Below, one piece after another: positions 14,779 to 23,141 of a stretch of DNA of 64,000 bases. Each line of letters starts with the position of its first letter. Within the stretch, counting starts at the first letter, position 1. The DNA lies in assembly GCF_001647285.1 (NCBI RefSeq), contig NZ_LRML01000006.1, positions 305,665 to 369,664 on the forward strand, in the 5' to 3' direction. A program made the translations under genes and the position numbers. The notes below the pieces were generated by a model. The model saw only the letters and a list, made by a program, of their open reading frames with translations, was not told where the DNA came from and did not search any database. This stretch comes from Rufibacter roseus. GTDB taxonomy: Bacteria; Bacteroidota; Bacteroidia; Cytophagales; Hymenobacteraceae.

Positions 14779-14794
14779 TTGAACTGGTGTTAAA

Positions 14795-15577
14795 ATGGAT
14801 GCATCATTGGCATTAAAAGAAGTTGAAAACTCCATTAGAGACTTTATTAGCTATATTCTAAGTAGAGATAAAGGAACTGATTGGATATCAACTTGTGGAG
14901 TTTCCCAACAAAGAATTAATCATTGGGTTGAGCGGAAATCTATAGAAGAGAAAAAGCATAAGTTTGGTACGGCTGAAGGAAGGTTGATATATTATTCTGA
15001 TTTTTATGACCTTCTAACAATTTTGGATAAAAGTTGGAATAATGTTTTCAAAGATGCATTAGGTGATAAAAAGGAAGTTGATGTATTTCTAAAAACACTA
15101 GATATGTTTAGAAATACTGATGCACACAGAAGAGAAGCATTACCTCATCAAAAACATTTGATTATTGGAATTGCAGGTGAACTTAGGAACAGGATAACTT
15201 TATACAGGAGCAGAATGGAAACAGGTGAGGATTATTTTCCTAGAATTGAAAGTGCCCGTGATAATTATGGAGGTTCTTGGGTTATTGGAGATCATATAAT
15301 TACATCTAAATCTGTACTTCGGCCTGGTGATTGGCTAACTTTTGTAATCTCAGCAACAGATCCTTTAGGAGAACAGTTGGAATATTGCTGCCTAGGTAAT
15401 TCCAAGTGGTCAGTATCAAATATCATTGAGTTTGAAATTGAAAATAAACATATATCTAAGCTCACTGATTTCATATTATGTATTAGGAGTAAGCGGGATT
15501 TTCATGCTTATAATTCTTTAGACCCTAAAGACGATATGATTATATTTAGATATTCTATACTACCTAAACTTCAATGA
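14795..15577 (+). CDS. HEPN-domain protein (Swt1-like), putative phage-encoded defence RNase
   Basis: 260 aa, ATG at 14795. The N-terminal half is helical, and residues 100-111 read KTLDMFRNTDAH: an R-x4-H motif (Arg106, His111) following a hydrophobic helix, as in HEPN ribonucleases; the RN..AH form and spacing are like Swt1-type HEPN domains. Residues about 140-260 are a beta-rich C-terminal domain (VLRPGDWLTFVISATDPLG) that may sense or bind. AT-rich compared with phage genes, flanked by repressor-tail repeats. Established: HEPN RNases act in abortive defence; here it is inferred. Confidence 0.6.
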   Translation: MDASLALKEVENSIRDFISYILSRDKGTDWISTCGVSQQRINHWVERKSIEEKKHKFGTAEGRLIYYSDFYDLLTILDKSWNNVFKDALGDKKEVDVFLKTLDMFRNTDAHRREALPHQKHLIIGIAGELRNRITLYRSRMETGEDYFPRIESARDNYGGSWVIGDHIITSKSVLRPGDWLTFVISATDPLGEQLEYCCLGNSKWSVSNIIEFEIENKHISKLTDFILCIRSKRDFHAYNSLDPKDDMIIFRYSILPKLQ

Positions 15578-15603
15578 TTGCTTAGAGTAATTAGTATAAA
15601 GTA

Positions 15604-15999
15604 ATGCAGCATATTATAAGCAACATTAGGCAAATAACTATTAATAAAGAAGTTAAACTAAATAATTTGACTAAAAAAATAGGCATGACAGAAACAGGTT
15701 TTTATGCTTCACTTAGAATCGAAAGTTTGAAATTTGACAAACTGATAAAGATATGTGAGGCACTAGAGGTACCGTTACAGTACATTGTTTCAGATAATCT
15801 AACCGAGGCTTCAGGAACAGCCACAAACCAAGTTCAGGTAGCAAACCAAGTAAAGAAGAACAGGCAGCAAATAAGTGTAGGTGGTGAAAACGCGAATGAG
15901 CTCAGGCACCAGCTTCAGTTGTGCCAGGTGGAGCAGGCTAATCTTGAACAGCGGCTGAAGGATAAAGAGGAGTTGATTGAAGTGTTGAGGTGGAGATAG
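15604..15999 (+). CDS. Second XRE-family regulator, same tail as the phage repressor
   Basis: 131 aa, ATG at 15604. The helix-turn-helix (LNNLTKKIGMTETGFYASLR, LKFDKLIKICEALEVPLQYI) differs from the first repressor, whereas the tail is nearly the same: QVANQVKKNRQQISVGGEN, then ELRHQLQLCQVEQANLEQRL. Stop is 29 bases before the EEP nuclease gene, so it probably autoregulates an operon with that nuclease and its partner. Different DNA-reading heads with one dimerisation tail would allow heterodimers. The lack of a cleavable domain is as in the first. Confidence 0.75.
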   Translation: MQHIISNIRQITINKEVKLNNLTKKIGMTETGFYASLRIESLKFDKLIKICEALEVPLQYIVSDNLTEASGTATNQVQVANQVKKNRQQISVGGENANELRHQLQLCQVEQANLEQRLKDKEELIEVLRWR

Positions 16000-16028
16000 A
16001 ATATGAAATTTAACACGTTTTTATCTCT

Positions 16029-16838
16029 ATGAATATTGGATTTTGGAATATAAATAAAAGAAAGCCTACAGATATAATTTATGATTTTGCTACATTATAT
16101 GATTTAGATATTTTAATATTAGCTGAATCACCATATTCACCACCTGATTTGCTTCGTGATCTTAATAGAACGACATCTGATTATTACTATTCTCCGGGAT
16201 TTGTATGTGACAAGCTTCAATTTTACACAAAATTTAAACCTGCAGTGTTTCAGTTGGTACATGAAACAAATAGAGTAAGCGGCAGACGCCTTTTCTCAAC
16301 TAAACATGGAGAAATTTTACTTATCGCATTGCACTTCAATAGTAAAGTTAATTGGACAAATGAGGATCAAGCAGCAGAGAGTTCTAACTTAAAAGCCATA
16401 ATTGAATATATTGAAAATAAAGTACGACATCAAAGGACAGTAATTTGTGGAGATTTTAACATGAATCCTTTTGACTTTGGAATGGTACAAAATATGGGGC
16501 TACATTCTGTGATGGATAAGAAAATAGCAACTAAAGGGTCAAGAATAATTAATGGCCATGAATACCATTATTTTTACAACCCAATGTGGTCGTTTTTTGG
16601 TGACAACGGAAAAGGTTCAGTTTCAGGCAGTATGTACTACAGCCCTGCCAAGCCTATTAACTACCATTGGCATCTTTATGATCAGGTACTGATTAGACCT
16701 GGATTAATACCTGACTTTGATGAAAATGAACTTGATATTGTTTGTAAAATTGGAGCTACAGAATTATTAACAAAGGAATCCCTTGTTAAAAGAAGGATTT
16801 CTGACCATTTACCAATAAAATTCAAACTCTTAATCTAG
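16029..16838 (+). CDS. Endonuclease/exonuclease/phosphatase (EEP) fold nuclease
   Basis: 269 aa, ATG at 16029. Catalytic motifs in order: FWNIN (5-9), the metal-ligand Glu in LILAES (Glu33), LHFNSK (101-106), GDFNMNP (141-147, Asp142/Asn144) and the closing SDHLPI (258-263, Asp259/His260). All expected EEP residues are present, so it is likely active on nucleic acid or phosphoesters. No signal peptide, hence cytoplasmic. It forms an operon with the XRE gene before it and the 127-aa gene 1 base after it. EEP enzymes occur in phage-defence cargo; the substrate is unknown. Confidence 0.75.
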   Translation: MNIGFWNINKRKPTDIIYDFATLYDLDILILAESPYSPPDLLRDLNRTTSDYYYSPGFVCDKLQFYTKFKPAVFQLVHETNRVSGRRLFSTKHGEILLIALHFNSKVNWTNEDQAAESSNLKAIIEYIENKVRHQRTVICGDFNMNPFDFGMVQNMGLHSVMDKKIATKGSRIINGHEYHYFYNPMWSFFGDNGKGSVSGSMYYSPAKPINYHWHLYDQVLIRPGLIPDFDENELDIVCKIGATELLTKESLVKRRISDHLPIKFKLLI

Positions 16839-16839
16839 A

Positions 16840-17223
16840 ATGAGTAATATGCAGAATCTTTGGCCAAGTGATTTAGGTAGCAGTAAGCTAAATTTACCTA
16901 AGAATATTTTAATTCAACAAGGAAAGTTTTTAGAGGAAATGACTAAAAACGTAATTACTGTTGAAATCAAATCAACACAATCTGCTTCAAATGATATAAT
17001 TCATAGGGTTAACATTTTAGCGCCAGCTTTAGGAAATTATAGCTTTGGCCTGTTAACAATGTCCCACAAAATCTCATTATATCCATTAACTATCATAGAT
17101 GAGGTAAACTTAGAAAAACATTTTGTTGAAGACGAACCCGATCTACTTAATTCCTTAGCCAGTATATTCAATTCACAACCAGTTAAAAATGCATTAAATT
17201 CATTAATAGCTCAGAGTAGTTAA
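16840..17223 (+). CDS. 127-aa partner of the EEP nuclease
   Basis: Starts one base after the nuclease stop (TAGAATG), so translation is coupled. Sequence features: central beta strands (FGLLTMSHKISLYPLTIIDE), an acidic loop (FVEDEPDLLNSLASIF), a helical end and no membrane or catalytic motif. I do not recognise the family. A tightly coupled small protein next to a nuclease is typical for an inhibitor, a sensor or a structural partner. Role inferred from spacing. Confidence 0.6.
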   Translation: MSNMQNLWPSDLGSSKLNLPKNILIQQGKFLEEMTKNVITVEIKSTQSASNDIIHRVNILAPALGNYSFGLLTMSHKISLYPLTIIDEVNLEKHFVEDEPDLLNSLASIFNSQPVKNALNSLIAQSS

Positions 17224-17530
17224 ACTTAAATAAAGAAAAATAGAAATAATATGCTATTGGCGAATTTAAAGTATTTCTCTATAGAATCAGGAGTAATAGA
17301 TTGTGGTGCTTAATCAAGGTTAAAGAAGAATCATCTAACCCCCTTCCTATGGGTTAAGCTGTGATTTCTAAAGAATGGCAATTTATAATAGTGCTTGTTT
17401 ACTCAAGTTTTGATGCTCAATGAAATGTTGTAATTGCTGCAGATGAAGTAGTCGCTGTTGGACTGATTTAAGAAAAAGAGTTTAAAAACAGAAGATAAAT
17501 ACAAACCAAAACCCTTAATACTTACCCTTT
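17224..17530. other. AT-rich intergenic region
   Basis: About 300 bases between the nuclease operon and the lipoprotein gene. No frame longer than about 30 codons has any resemblance to a protein, and there is no strong hairpin. A promoter for the lipoprotein gene is expected in the last 100 bases, but no clear TAnnTTTG match stands out. Confidence 0.4.
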
Positions 17531-18202
17531 ATGAAACAATACTTACTAATCATTGCTCTCCTAATCTTTTTTACATCTTGCAACAGCCCCTTAGATAAAA
17601 AATACAACAAGGCAACAATGGCACAAGATCTAGATGAGATCAAAAAAAGCGAAAAACTCGATTCATCTGAGATGATGATTTTAGGCTTTTCCTTTGTGGC
17701 CAGTGAATTAGGCAATACTAACTTAGAAGGAAAGACCTATAAACAAATTCTGGAGGAGGGAAAACAAGCTCAAAAAGAATTAGAGTCTCAGCAAAAAAAG
17801 GAAGAAGCTTTGGCTGCTCAAGTGCAGCTAGAAGAAAATCAGAGAATTGAAAAATTAAATAAGACCCTTGTAGTCTCTATGTATGACAAAGGTTTTGAAA
17901 AATACGACTACGAGGAATATATCACTTATAAGTTCGCCTTTCAAAACAATGCAGATAAACCTATAAGAGCATTTAAAGGTATGGTGGTCTTTCAGGATAT
18001 TTTCGGTACTGAGATCAAATCATTAAATCTTACTTATGACGAAGGTGTTCCGGCTGGCAAAACCATAAAGTACGACGCATCTACAGAATACAACCAATTT
18101 ATTGACGAAGACAAGCTCCTTCGAAGTAAAAATTTGAAAGATATTAAAGTAGTTTGGAAACCAGAAAAGATTCTTTTTGAGGACGGCAGCACAATGGAAT
18201 AA
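17531..18202 (+). CDS. Prophage-encoded lipoprotein
   Basis: 223 aa, ATG at 17531. Signal peptide MKQYLLIIALLIFFTSCNS with lipobox FTSC (Cys17). Mature part: coiled coil about 75-110 (QAQKELESQQKKEEALAAQV) and a beta-sandwich-like domain 115-215 (YKFAFQNNADKPIRAFKGMV) resembling FxLYD-type extracellular domains. AT-rich like the rest of the cargo zone. Followed directly by a palindromic terminator, so it is a single-gene unit. Phage lipoproteins can exclude superinfection (known examples in other phages); here that is only a possibility. Confidence 0.65.
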   Translation: MKQYLLIIALLIFFTSCNSPLDKKYNKATMAQDLDEIKKSEKLDSSEMMILGFSFVASELGNTNLEGKTYKQILEEGKQAQKELESQQKKEEALAAQVQLEENQRIEKLNKTLVVSMYDKGFEKYDYEEYITYKFAFQNNADKPIRAFKGMVVFQDIFGTEIKSLNLTYDEGVPAGKTIKYDASTEYNQFIDEDKLLRSKNLKDIKVVWKPEKILFEDGSTME

Positions 18203-18205
18203 GCT

Positions 18206-18242
18206 ATTTTAGGCCTGTTTTTTTTGAAGACAGGCCTAAAAT
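18206..18242 (+). terminator. Palindromic terminator after the lipoprotein gene
   Basis: Perfect 13-bp stem ATTTTAGGCCTGT / ACAGGCCTAAAAT (18206-18218, 18230-18242), starting 4 bases after the stop codon. Same core as many gene-end palindromes in the window. Confidence 0.6.
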
Positions 18243-18440
18243 TTGTTCCTAAATAAATACTCTTAAGGAGTAACCGGCGGCAATGAGCAGGATAGGTGAA
18301 CTGTTGAAAATGAACCGACCCTAGTCTCACCACTCCAATTTGAGCTGAAAAATTTACTGATGACGTACATCCCTTCGAGGAGGAGAATTATCAGAAATTT
18401 ATATTTGGAACCTCGACCAATTATCCACCTTAACTAATCT

Positions 18441-18854
18441 ATGATCCTTTTCCAGAATCAGCTCATTGTGCTTGATTACGATCCTTCCAGCGATATACTT
18501 TCGGTGGTTTGGCCAAATGTGAATCCATACGATATGTTGGAGATTGAGCGCTCACTCCAACTGCTGGTGGAGTACATCAGGGACTATGACGTAAAGAAAC
18601 TGCTTATTGACAGCAGCAAAACAGAGATGCACCCCGAGGTTGACCCTGAGAAATATATTTCTATGGTAACAGAGTTTGCCAAGAAATTACAGAAAACACG
18701 CCTGCAAAGATCCGCTAGGATTATACACCAAGATCAGGTAAGAGAAACTGAATCAAACCAGGTTTCTGAAAAGGTTACTCAAAACGTAGGGCTTCAGATA
18801 GAGAGCCGTAGTTTCATTAACAGAGAAGAGGCCAGGGAGTGGCTGTGTTTATAA
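18441..18854 (+). CDS. STAS/SEC14-like protein in phage cargo
   Basis: 137 aa, ATG at 18441. Same layout as 9652-10080: strand LIVLDYDPSSDILSVVW, helix, core strand KKLLIDSSKTEMHPEV, helix, and a C-terminal helix NREEAREWLCL. Conserved DSSK suggests the same site; SpoIIAA-like domains normally use a Ser here for phosphorylation in partner switching. Single gene with large flanks. Second phage-borne paralogue; host-type members occur too (32813-33259). Confidence 0.6.
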   Translation: MILFQNQLIVLDYDPSSDILSVVWPNVNPYDMLEIERSLQLLVEYIRDYDVKKLLIDSSKTEMHPEVDPEKYISMVTEFAKKLQKTRLQRSARIIHQDQVRETESNQVSEKVTQNVGLQIESRSFINREEAREWLCL

Positions 18855-18994
18855 ATTAATTTAAATGCAGTGTATTTTGATGAAAGAAGCTTATAATTTA
18901 ATACTTTAGAGAAAAGAGTCAGTTACTCAAAGAGATAACCATTCTATTTTTGCAGAACACGTGTAGAAAGGGATTGGTAGAAATGGAGAAGGTT

Positions 18995-19028
18995 TTTTAG
19001 GCTTGTTTACTTTAAAACAGGTCTAAAA
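18995..19028 (+). terminator. Imperfect gene-end palindrome
   Basis: TTTTAGGCTTGTTT / AAACAGGTCTAAAA (18995-19008, 19015-19028) with G-T pairs at two positions. Same core as the other palindromes. It lies 140 bases after the STAS/SEC14 gene with no gene between. Confidence 0.4.
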
Positions 19029-19064
19029 TAGAAAATTTGGATGTAGGCTTTTAAAGGTAACTCA

Positions 19065-19349
19065 ATGAAAAGAAGAGCACAAGAGGTAAAACGGCTGTTG
19101 GCACATATGGAAGAGTTAGATCCTTTCAACCCCAGTACTCCTACCCTACTTAAAGTAATGGTCAATTCCTCCCTTACAATTTTTGGAGAACTGATCAATT
19201 ACCAACATTCAGAAAATGAGGCCGATCATATTATCAATTACTGCAACATCAAAATGAAGCACGCAAAGCAGTTAATTGAAAATGATAACATTGAGGAAGG
19301 ACTGCCATTCTCAAAATCGGTTCTGGTTTTTTTTCTAAGGGATTTGTAA
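19065..19349 (+). CDS. Hypothetical 94-aa protein
   Basis: ATG at 19065. Mostly helical with a basic start (MKRRAQEVKRLLAHMEEL) and several acidic/Asn residues later (LIENDNIEEGLPFSKSVL). No signal peptide or motif. A 47-codon frame at 19424 begins similarly (MQRKRVKTCAAVVGHLEVE), which may be a degraded relative, but similarity is weak. Function unknown. Confidence 0.4.
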   Translation: MKRRAQEVKRLLAHMEELDPFNPSTPTLLKVMVNSSLTIFGELINYQHSENEADHIINYCNIKMKHAKQLIENDNIEEGLPFSKSVLVFFLRDL

Positions 19350-19553
19350 TAGCCGAAGAGAACGAGGCAGCAGAATAAATAGAACAGAGTTAAAGTAAGT
19401 TTGCTTCATCAACAGGTGAAGCAATGCAAAGAAAAAGAGTCAAAACGTGTGCAGCAGTTGTAGGGCATTTGGAGGTTGAAATAGGTACTGCAGGAGGATT
19501 TTATAATCAATTTTATCAAAGAATTTATCCTTTAACCTTAATTTATAACCACT

Positions 19554-20258
19554 ATGAATTCTAAAAAAATCACACTGCTAATTTTTCTTTTCTTACCCAT
19601 TCTGGGGTTTTGTCAAGAAAGGCAACAGCCCGGGGTCCAGCAACCTGCAGCCCAACCTGCTGAAGATGATGAAAACAATGATTATGGCTGGAATAACAGG
19701 TTTTCTTTTATGTTTGGAGGGGGTGTTTCAGGTATAATAAACACAGTTTATTTAGACCCTGCGATTAATAAGTCAACAAATGCCGTAATAATAGAAAAGG
19801 CAGGCTTGGTAAAACCTAATATAAGCTTAGGAATTGTTTACACACCTTTTGTTACTACTTCAGTAAGAACGGTGGAAACAGAGAGTTCTACCAAAACTAT
19901 TTACGAATACTACCCTAGAGGAATATCAATGGCACTTTTTATAAACCCAGTGAGTCTATCAAGCTTATCTGAGACAAGCCTTTCCAGCACAGTAGATTTA
20001 GGGTTAGGTATTGGTTATAGAACAGGAAACTTTTCTATTTTTGGAACTGTAGAGTTTTTTTCATTAAGACAGCCTCGCCAGTATTTTCTTGAGCAATACA
20101 AAGACAACAATAAGCCCTATATCATCAACGGAGAAACCCAAGCAGCAATTTCAACGAGCGATAATGATATCTATACTGACAGAGTTATTGCCTCTTTGGG
20201 TATAAAGCTTGCTTATACTTTTGATATTGCTAAGTCATTTGTCAGATCTGCACAATAA
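19554..20258 (+). CDS. Exported beta-rich (outer-membrane-type) protein
   Basis: 234 aa, ATG at 19554. Signal peptide MNSKKITLLIFLFLPILGFCQ, then a Gln/Pro-rich spacer (QQPGVQQPAAQPAEDDENND) and alternating hydrophobic beta strands (FSFMFGGGVSGIINTVY, LGIGYRTGNFSIFGTVEFF) ending close to an Ala/Gln terminus. The pattern is that of a small outer-membrane beta barrel, as in OMP_b-brl or porin-family proteins. Located just before the integrase block; it ends in a terminator. Could alter the lysogen's surface; that is inference. Confidence 0.6.
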   Translation: MNSKKITLLIFLFLPILGFCQERQQPGVQQPAAQPAEDDENNDYGWNNRFSFMFGGGVSGIINTVYLDPAINKSTNAVIIEKAGLVKPNISLGIVYTPFVTTSVRTVETESSTKTIYEYYPRGISMALFINPVSLSSLSETSLSSTVDLGLGIGYRTGNFSIFGTVEFFSLRQPRQYFLEQYKDNNKPYIINGETQAAISTSDNDIYTDRVIASLGIKLAYTFDIAKSFVRSAQ

Positions 20259-20280
20259 TTATGTTTAACTATAACAATTT

Positions 20281-20311
20281 AAAAGCTGCTTTTTAAGCAG
20301 CTTTTTTTATC
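20281..20311 (+). terminator. Rho-independent terminator after the exported protein gene
   Basis: Stem AAAAGCTGCTT / AAGCAGCTTTT (20281-20291 with 20295-20305), loop TTT, followed by a T-run, 22 bases after the stop. Confidence 0.8.
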
Positions 20312-20364
20312 TCCATAAATTTATACAGACGGACAACACACGGCTTTCACCAACCTAAAAGCCT

Positions 20365-20574
20365 ATGTGTAACAGACAAAACAGCTTACCTAGTGTAGTG
20401 ATGATAGCCAATGAGGTGGGAGATAACCACCAGAGCGTTCAAATTTGCAGCAGCTGCGATGAGCTAAGGCAGTTGATGGGAGCATACGCAGAGGAAATCA
20501 AATCTACACTATTACTTATTCATGCGCAGCTGCAAGAACAGAGGCGCTTGAATGGAAAAGATGTTTTATCCTAA
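20365..20574 (+). CDS. Small protein upstream of the integrase
   Basis: 69 aa, ATG at 20365, ending 14 bases before the integrase ATG, so likely co-transcribed. It contains an acidic/Cys-containing centre (QICSSCDELRQLMGAYAEE, CxxC-like) and a helical end. No family recognised; an excisionase would be plausible at this location but no helix-turn-helix is visible. Confidence 0.45.
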   Translation: MCNRQNSLPSVVMIANEVGDNHQSVQICSSCDELRQLMGAYAEEIKSTLLLIHAQLQEQRRLNGKDVLS

Positions 20575-20588
20575 AATTCTATTCCCCA

Positions 20589-21998
20589 ATGAAGATCACC
20601 AGAGAGTTTCGCAAAGACAAAATCAACAAATCGGGTTACGCCCCCATCCGGATTACTGCCCATTATGATGGTGTGAGGGTTAGAATCTCCCCTGAGGAGT
20701 CTGCCCACAAAGACAGCTGGGACCCTAGGTTCCAGAAGGTGCTGGACACGCAACCCTATTACCAGCGCATCAATGATAAACTAGATACTTGGTGCAAACA
20801 CATCCGGAACATCATTGAAGATGCCAAAAAGCTTGGTAAAACACCAACAGAGGAAGAATTAAAAGCAGCCCTACATCTTGCATTAAATCCTCCCCAGGAG
20901 AAAACTGAGGTAGACGAACTGGTAGACTCCCTCCTATTCCCAAATACACAGGAGCCAGAGTTGGAGCCGGTATCAGCTGAAGACCCCAGCTCCTTCTTTA
21001 ATCTGTTCGAGCGCTGGATATCTTATAAAGAAACCACACTAGACAAATTCGGCAAGCATCTTTCTCCAGATACCATTCAGTCTTATAGAGCATCAAAAGA
21101 GCGGTTTCAGGACTATGAGAAAAAGAATGAGATGTCGGTAACCTTAACAGGCATGGACTTGAAGTTTTATGATAGTTTCAAAAAATACATGATCACTGAT
21201 CTGAAGCAGAGCATCAATACCTTCAGCAAGCACATAGGCAGACTGAAGGAATTTCTGGAGTGGTGTGAGGACGAGGATCTGCCGGTTAACAGGAAGTTCC
21301 GGAAGTTCGGCACACCAGAGATCTATGACCCGGTAGAGGCCTTAAGTGAGCAAGAGGTAATGCAGATCCGGGAATTTGATTTCAGGACCTTGGCCTCCAT
21401 CCAGTTTATAAAAGATGAGTTTAAGGAGAAATTTAAAATGCCTATGAACCACCTTATGCTCGCGCAGCGCCTTAACACCTTGGAGCAGATGCGCGACGTG
21501 TTTTTGATGTGCTGTTACACCGGCATGCGGATTTCAGATATGTATACTTTCATGCCCCACCACATTAAAGGTAACATTATCATTAAGCATGGCGGAAAGA
21601 CCATAAAGCACGGCATCATCTACTATATTCCCTTCTTTGATGATTACCTCTTTAAACCCGTGGAGTTGGTAGAGAAGTATGCCGGTGGCCAAGATACCTG
21701 TATGCCAGTCAACTGGGATATCAATACCCACTTGAAGACCATTCAGAAGCTGGTGGGCATTACCAGACTGAACCTTACTACCAAGATAGGCAGAAAGACT
21801 TTTGCCACCTTAAAGCTTTACCAGGGCGTCCCTAGGCACGTGGTCATGCAGGCTACTGGTCATAAAACGGAGAAGTCCTTCAACGCCTACATTGGGGTCG
21901 ATACACTTAAAGTGATAGAGGTTTTCACCAAACATTCGGCCGCATCAAGCCTTGGGGGGCAGAAATGGGGGGCAGATTCTCAACTAGCAAGTGCCTAG
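20589..21998 (+). CDS. Tyrosine recombinase (phage integrase)
   Basis: 469 aa, ATG at 20589. An N-terminal Arm-type segment, then a SAM-like core-binding region about 135-245 (FERWISYKETTLDKFGKHLS). The catalytic domain shows Arg314 (CYTGMRISDMYT), Lys around 335-340, Arg402 in TKIGRKTFAT (replacing the usual HxxR first residue by Lys), His425 (ATGHKTEKS) and nucleophile Tyr434 (FNAYIGV). This is the Bacteroidota phage/conjugative-element type. It is the last gene of the element, beside the presumed attachment site. Confidence 0.9.
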   Translation: MKITREFRKDKINKSGYAPIRITAHYDGVRVRISPEESAHKDSWDPRFQKVLDTQPYYQRINDKLDTWCKHIRNIIEDAKKLGKTPTEEELKAALHLALNPPQEKTEVDELVDSLLFPNTQEPELEPVSAEDPSSFFNLFERWISYKETTLDKFGKHLSPDTIQSYRASKERFQDYEKKNEMSVTLTGMDLKFYDSFKKYMITDLKQSINTFSKHIGRLKEFLEWCEDEDLPVNRKFRKFGTPEIYDPVEALSEQEVMQIREFDFRTLASIQFIKDEFKEKFKMPMNHLMLAQRLNTLEQMRDVFLMCCYTGMRISDMYTFMPHHIKGNIIIKHGGKTIKHGIIYYIPFFDDYLFKPVELVEKYAGGQDTCMPVNWDINTHLKTIQKLVGITRLNLTTKIGRKTFATLKLYQGVPRHVVMQATGHKTEKSFNAYIGVDTLKVIEVFTKHSAASSLGGQKWGADSQLASA

Positions 21999-21999
21999 A

Positions 22000-22627
22000 G
22001 GTGAACACAGATAGCCTAATTTTGCAGCAAACGCGGTTTGAAATTTGATAGACTGCCATCAATCTGCATAAAAATACCTTGAAAAGTCCCGTCCGGACCG
22101 CTAAAAGCCCCTTCAGAAATGGAGGAGCTTTTTTGTGTTTATATCATTCCGGATTGTTTTTCCTGCTTTGTAACGGCAGTTGTTTGGGCTCAATCAGTAT
22201 TCTCCAATCTTTGTCGTGTAAGGCTTGAAGGCAATAACTACTAATTAAACATGTCTGCACTCCTTCTCTCTAATATGCTTCCTGTTTTATTATTTTAAAA
22301 TAAGGAGAACCTAGTTGGCTAAGTCGTCTTTCAACAGTAGGTTTTGGTGTAAAAACTGAGATTATAATCACTATATACCACAGCTCAATATTATTAGCTC
22401 TACATAATTGATTTAATATATCTATATAAGATGCTCATATTTTCTGTTAAATAAAATTTAACATGAGCAGCATTAAAGAACATCTATACCTGTGAATCGC
22501 CGCCTATTTATTTAATCAAATAACAACATTAGAAAATTATTGCCAACTATAGCATTACTTCTTACCTTCAGTATATTCAGCAACAATTTTCTATAATATA
22601 CTTTTAGTCCTATTTTACAACTTCGAC
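22000..22627. other. AT-rich element boundary, no gene
   Basis: No credible frame in about 620 bases. The first 120 bases contain GTCCCGTCCGGACCGC (22087-22102), in a form that could be the 3' part of a tRNA (T-arm plus acceptor) and hence the attachment core, and a hairpin with T-run at 22103-22134 (AAAAGC..GCTTTTTT). The rest is AT-rich. Attachment assignment is tentative because the left end is outside the window. Confidence 0.35.
22103..22134 (+). terminator. Probable terminator downstream of the integrase
   Basis: Imperfect stem AAAAGCCCCTTC / GGAGGAGCTTTT followed by TT, 105 bases after the integrase stop. It probably ends the integrase transcript or the gene disrupted by integration. 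Confidence 0.45.
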
Positions 22628-23068
22628 TTAATGATCATACTGCTCGAAGCTTCCGTCAGAGTAAAACAAGATCACTTTCTTTAGTTGGCGAGATTGCCTC
22701 TCTTTTTTTGGTGGAACTTCATCTTTGTCATGTACATCAACTTGTACTTTACTAGGCTTATCCCTCAGCTCACTTTTCTCAATTTGAAGGGGTGGAGTAG
22801 GTGTAGATTCAGCATCATCTTTCTTTTTATCATTGATGAGGGGCGCTAAATCTTTTAGCATCTGCCCTTCGCCTACCAATAACCAACCAGAAGATACGTC
22901 TGGATATCTGCTTAAAATTTTCTGCACAACCTCCAGGCTTACCTTGTTTCTACTAGAGACAATATGGCTCATTACTGGTCTGGCAACTCCAATTTCATCT
23001 GCAAATGCAGCTGGCCCAATCCCTAACCATTGTAACAACTCCTTTATCCTCGGCAGTAAATCATTCAT
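22628..23068 (-). CDS. XRE-family regulator with disordered tail
   Basis: 146 aa, ATG at 23068. Helix-turn-helix at 5-55: GIGPAAFADEIGVARPVMSH, SSRNKVSLEVVQKILSRYP, and the LVGEGQML motif typical of Bacteroidota phage/host regulators. A charged, Pro/Lys-rich tail follows (DDAESTPTPPLQIEK) and ends in a short strand (KKVILFYSDGSFEQYDH). It is outside the prophage and has repeated CTTATACA sites upstream, suggesting autoregulation. Confidence 0.75.
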   Translation of the reverse strand: MNDLLPRIKELLQWLGIGPAAFADEIGVARPVMSHIVSSRNKVSLEVVQKILSRYPDVSSGWLLVGEGQMLKDLAPLINDKKKDDAESTPTPPLQIEKSELRDKPSKVQVDVHDKDEVPPKKERQSRQLKKVILFYSDGSFEQYDH

Positions 23069-23141
23069 ATTTTTTTATCTTAAACAGATCGGGTTTCTAC
23101 TGTTGTAGAACCTTTCTATCCGCAAGCCGCTGTTAACGCTG

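Noticed and set aside
15604..17223. Interpretation as a classical type II toxin-antitoxin or restriction-modification locus
   Set aside because: The XRE protein shares its tail with the phage repressor and is not a typical antitoxin; no methyltransferase or specificity gene is nearby.
22070..22105. A complete tRNA gene near the integrase
   Set aside because: Only a possible 3' part is present; no D-arm, anticodon arm or TTCNANNC loop can be built.
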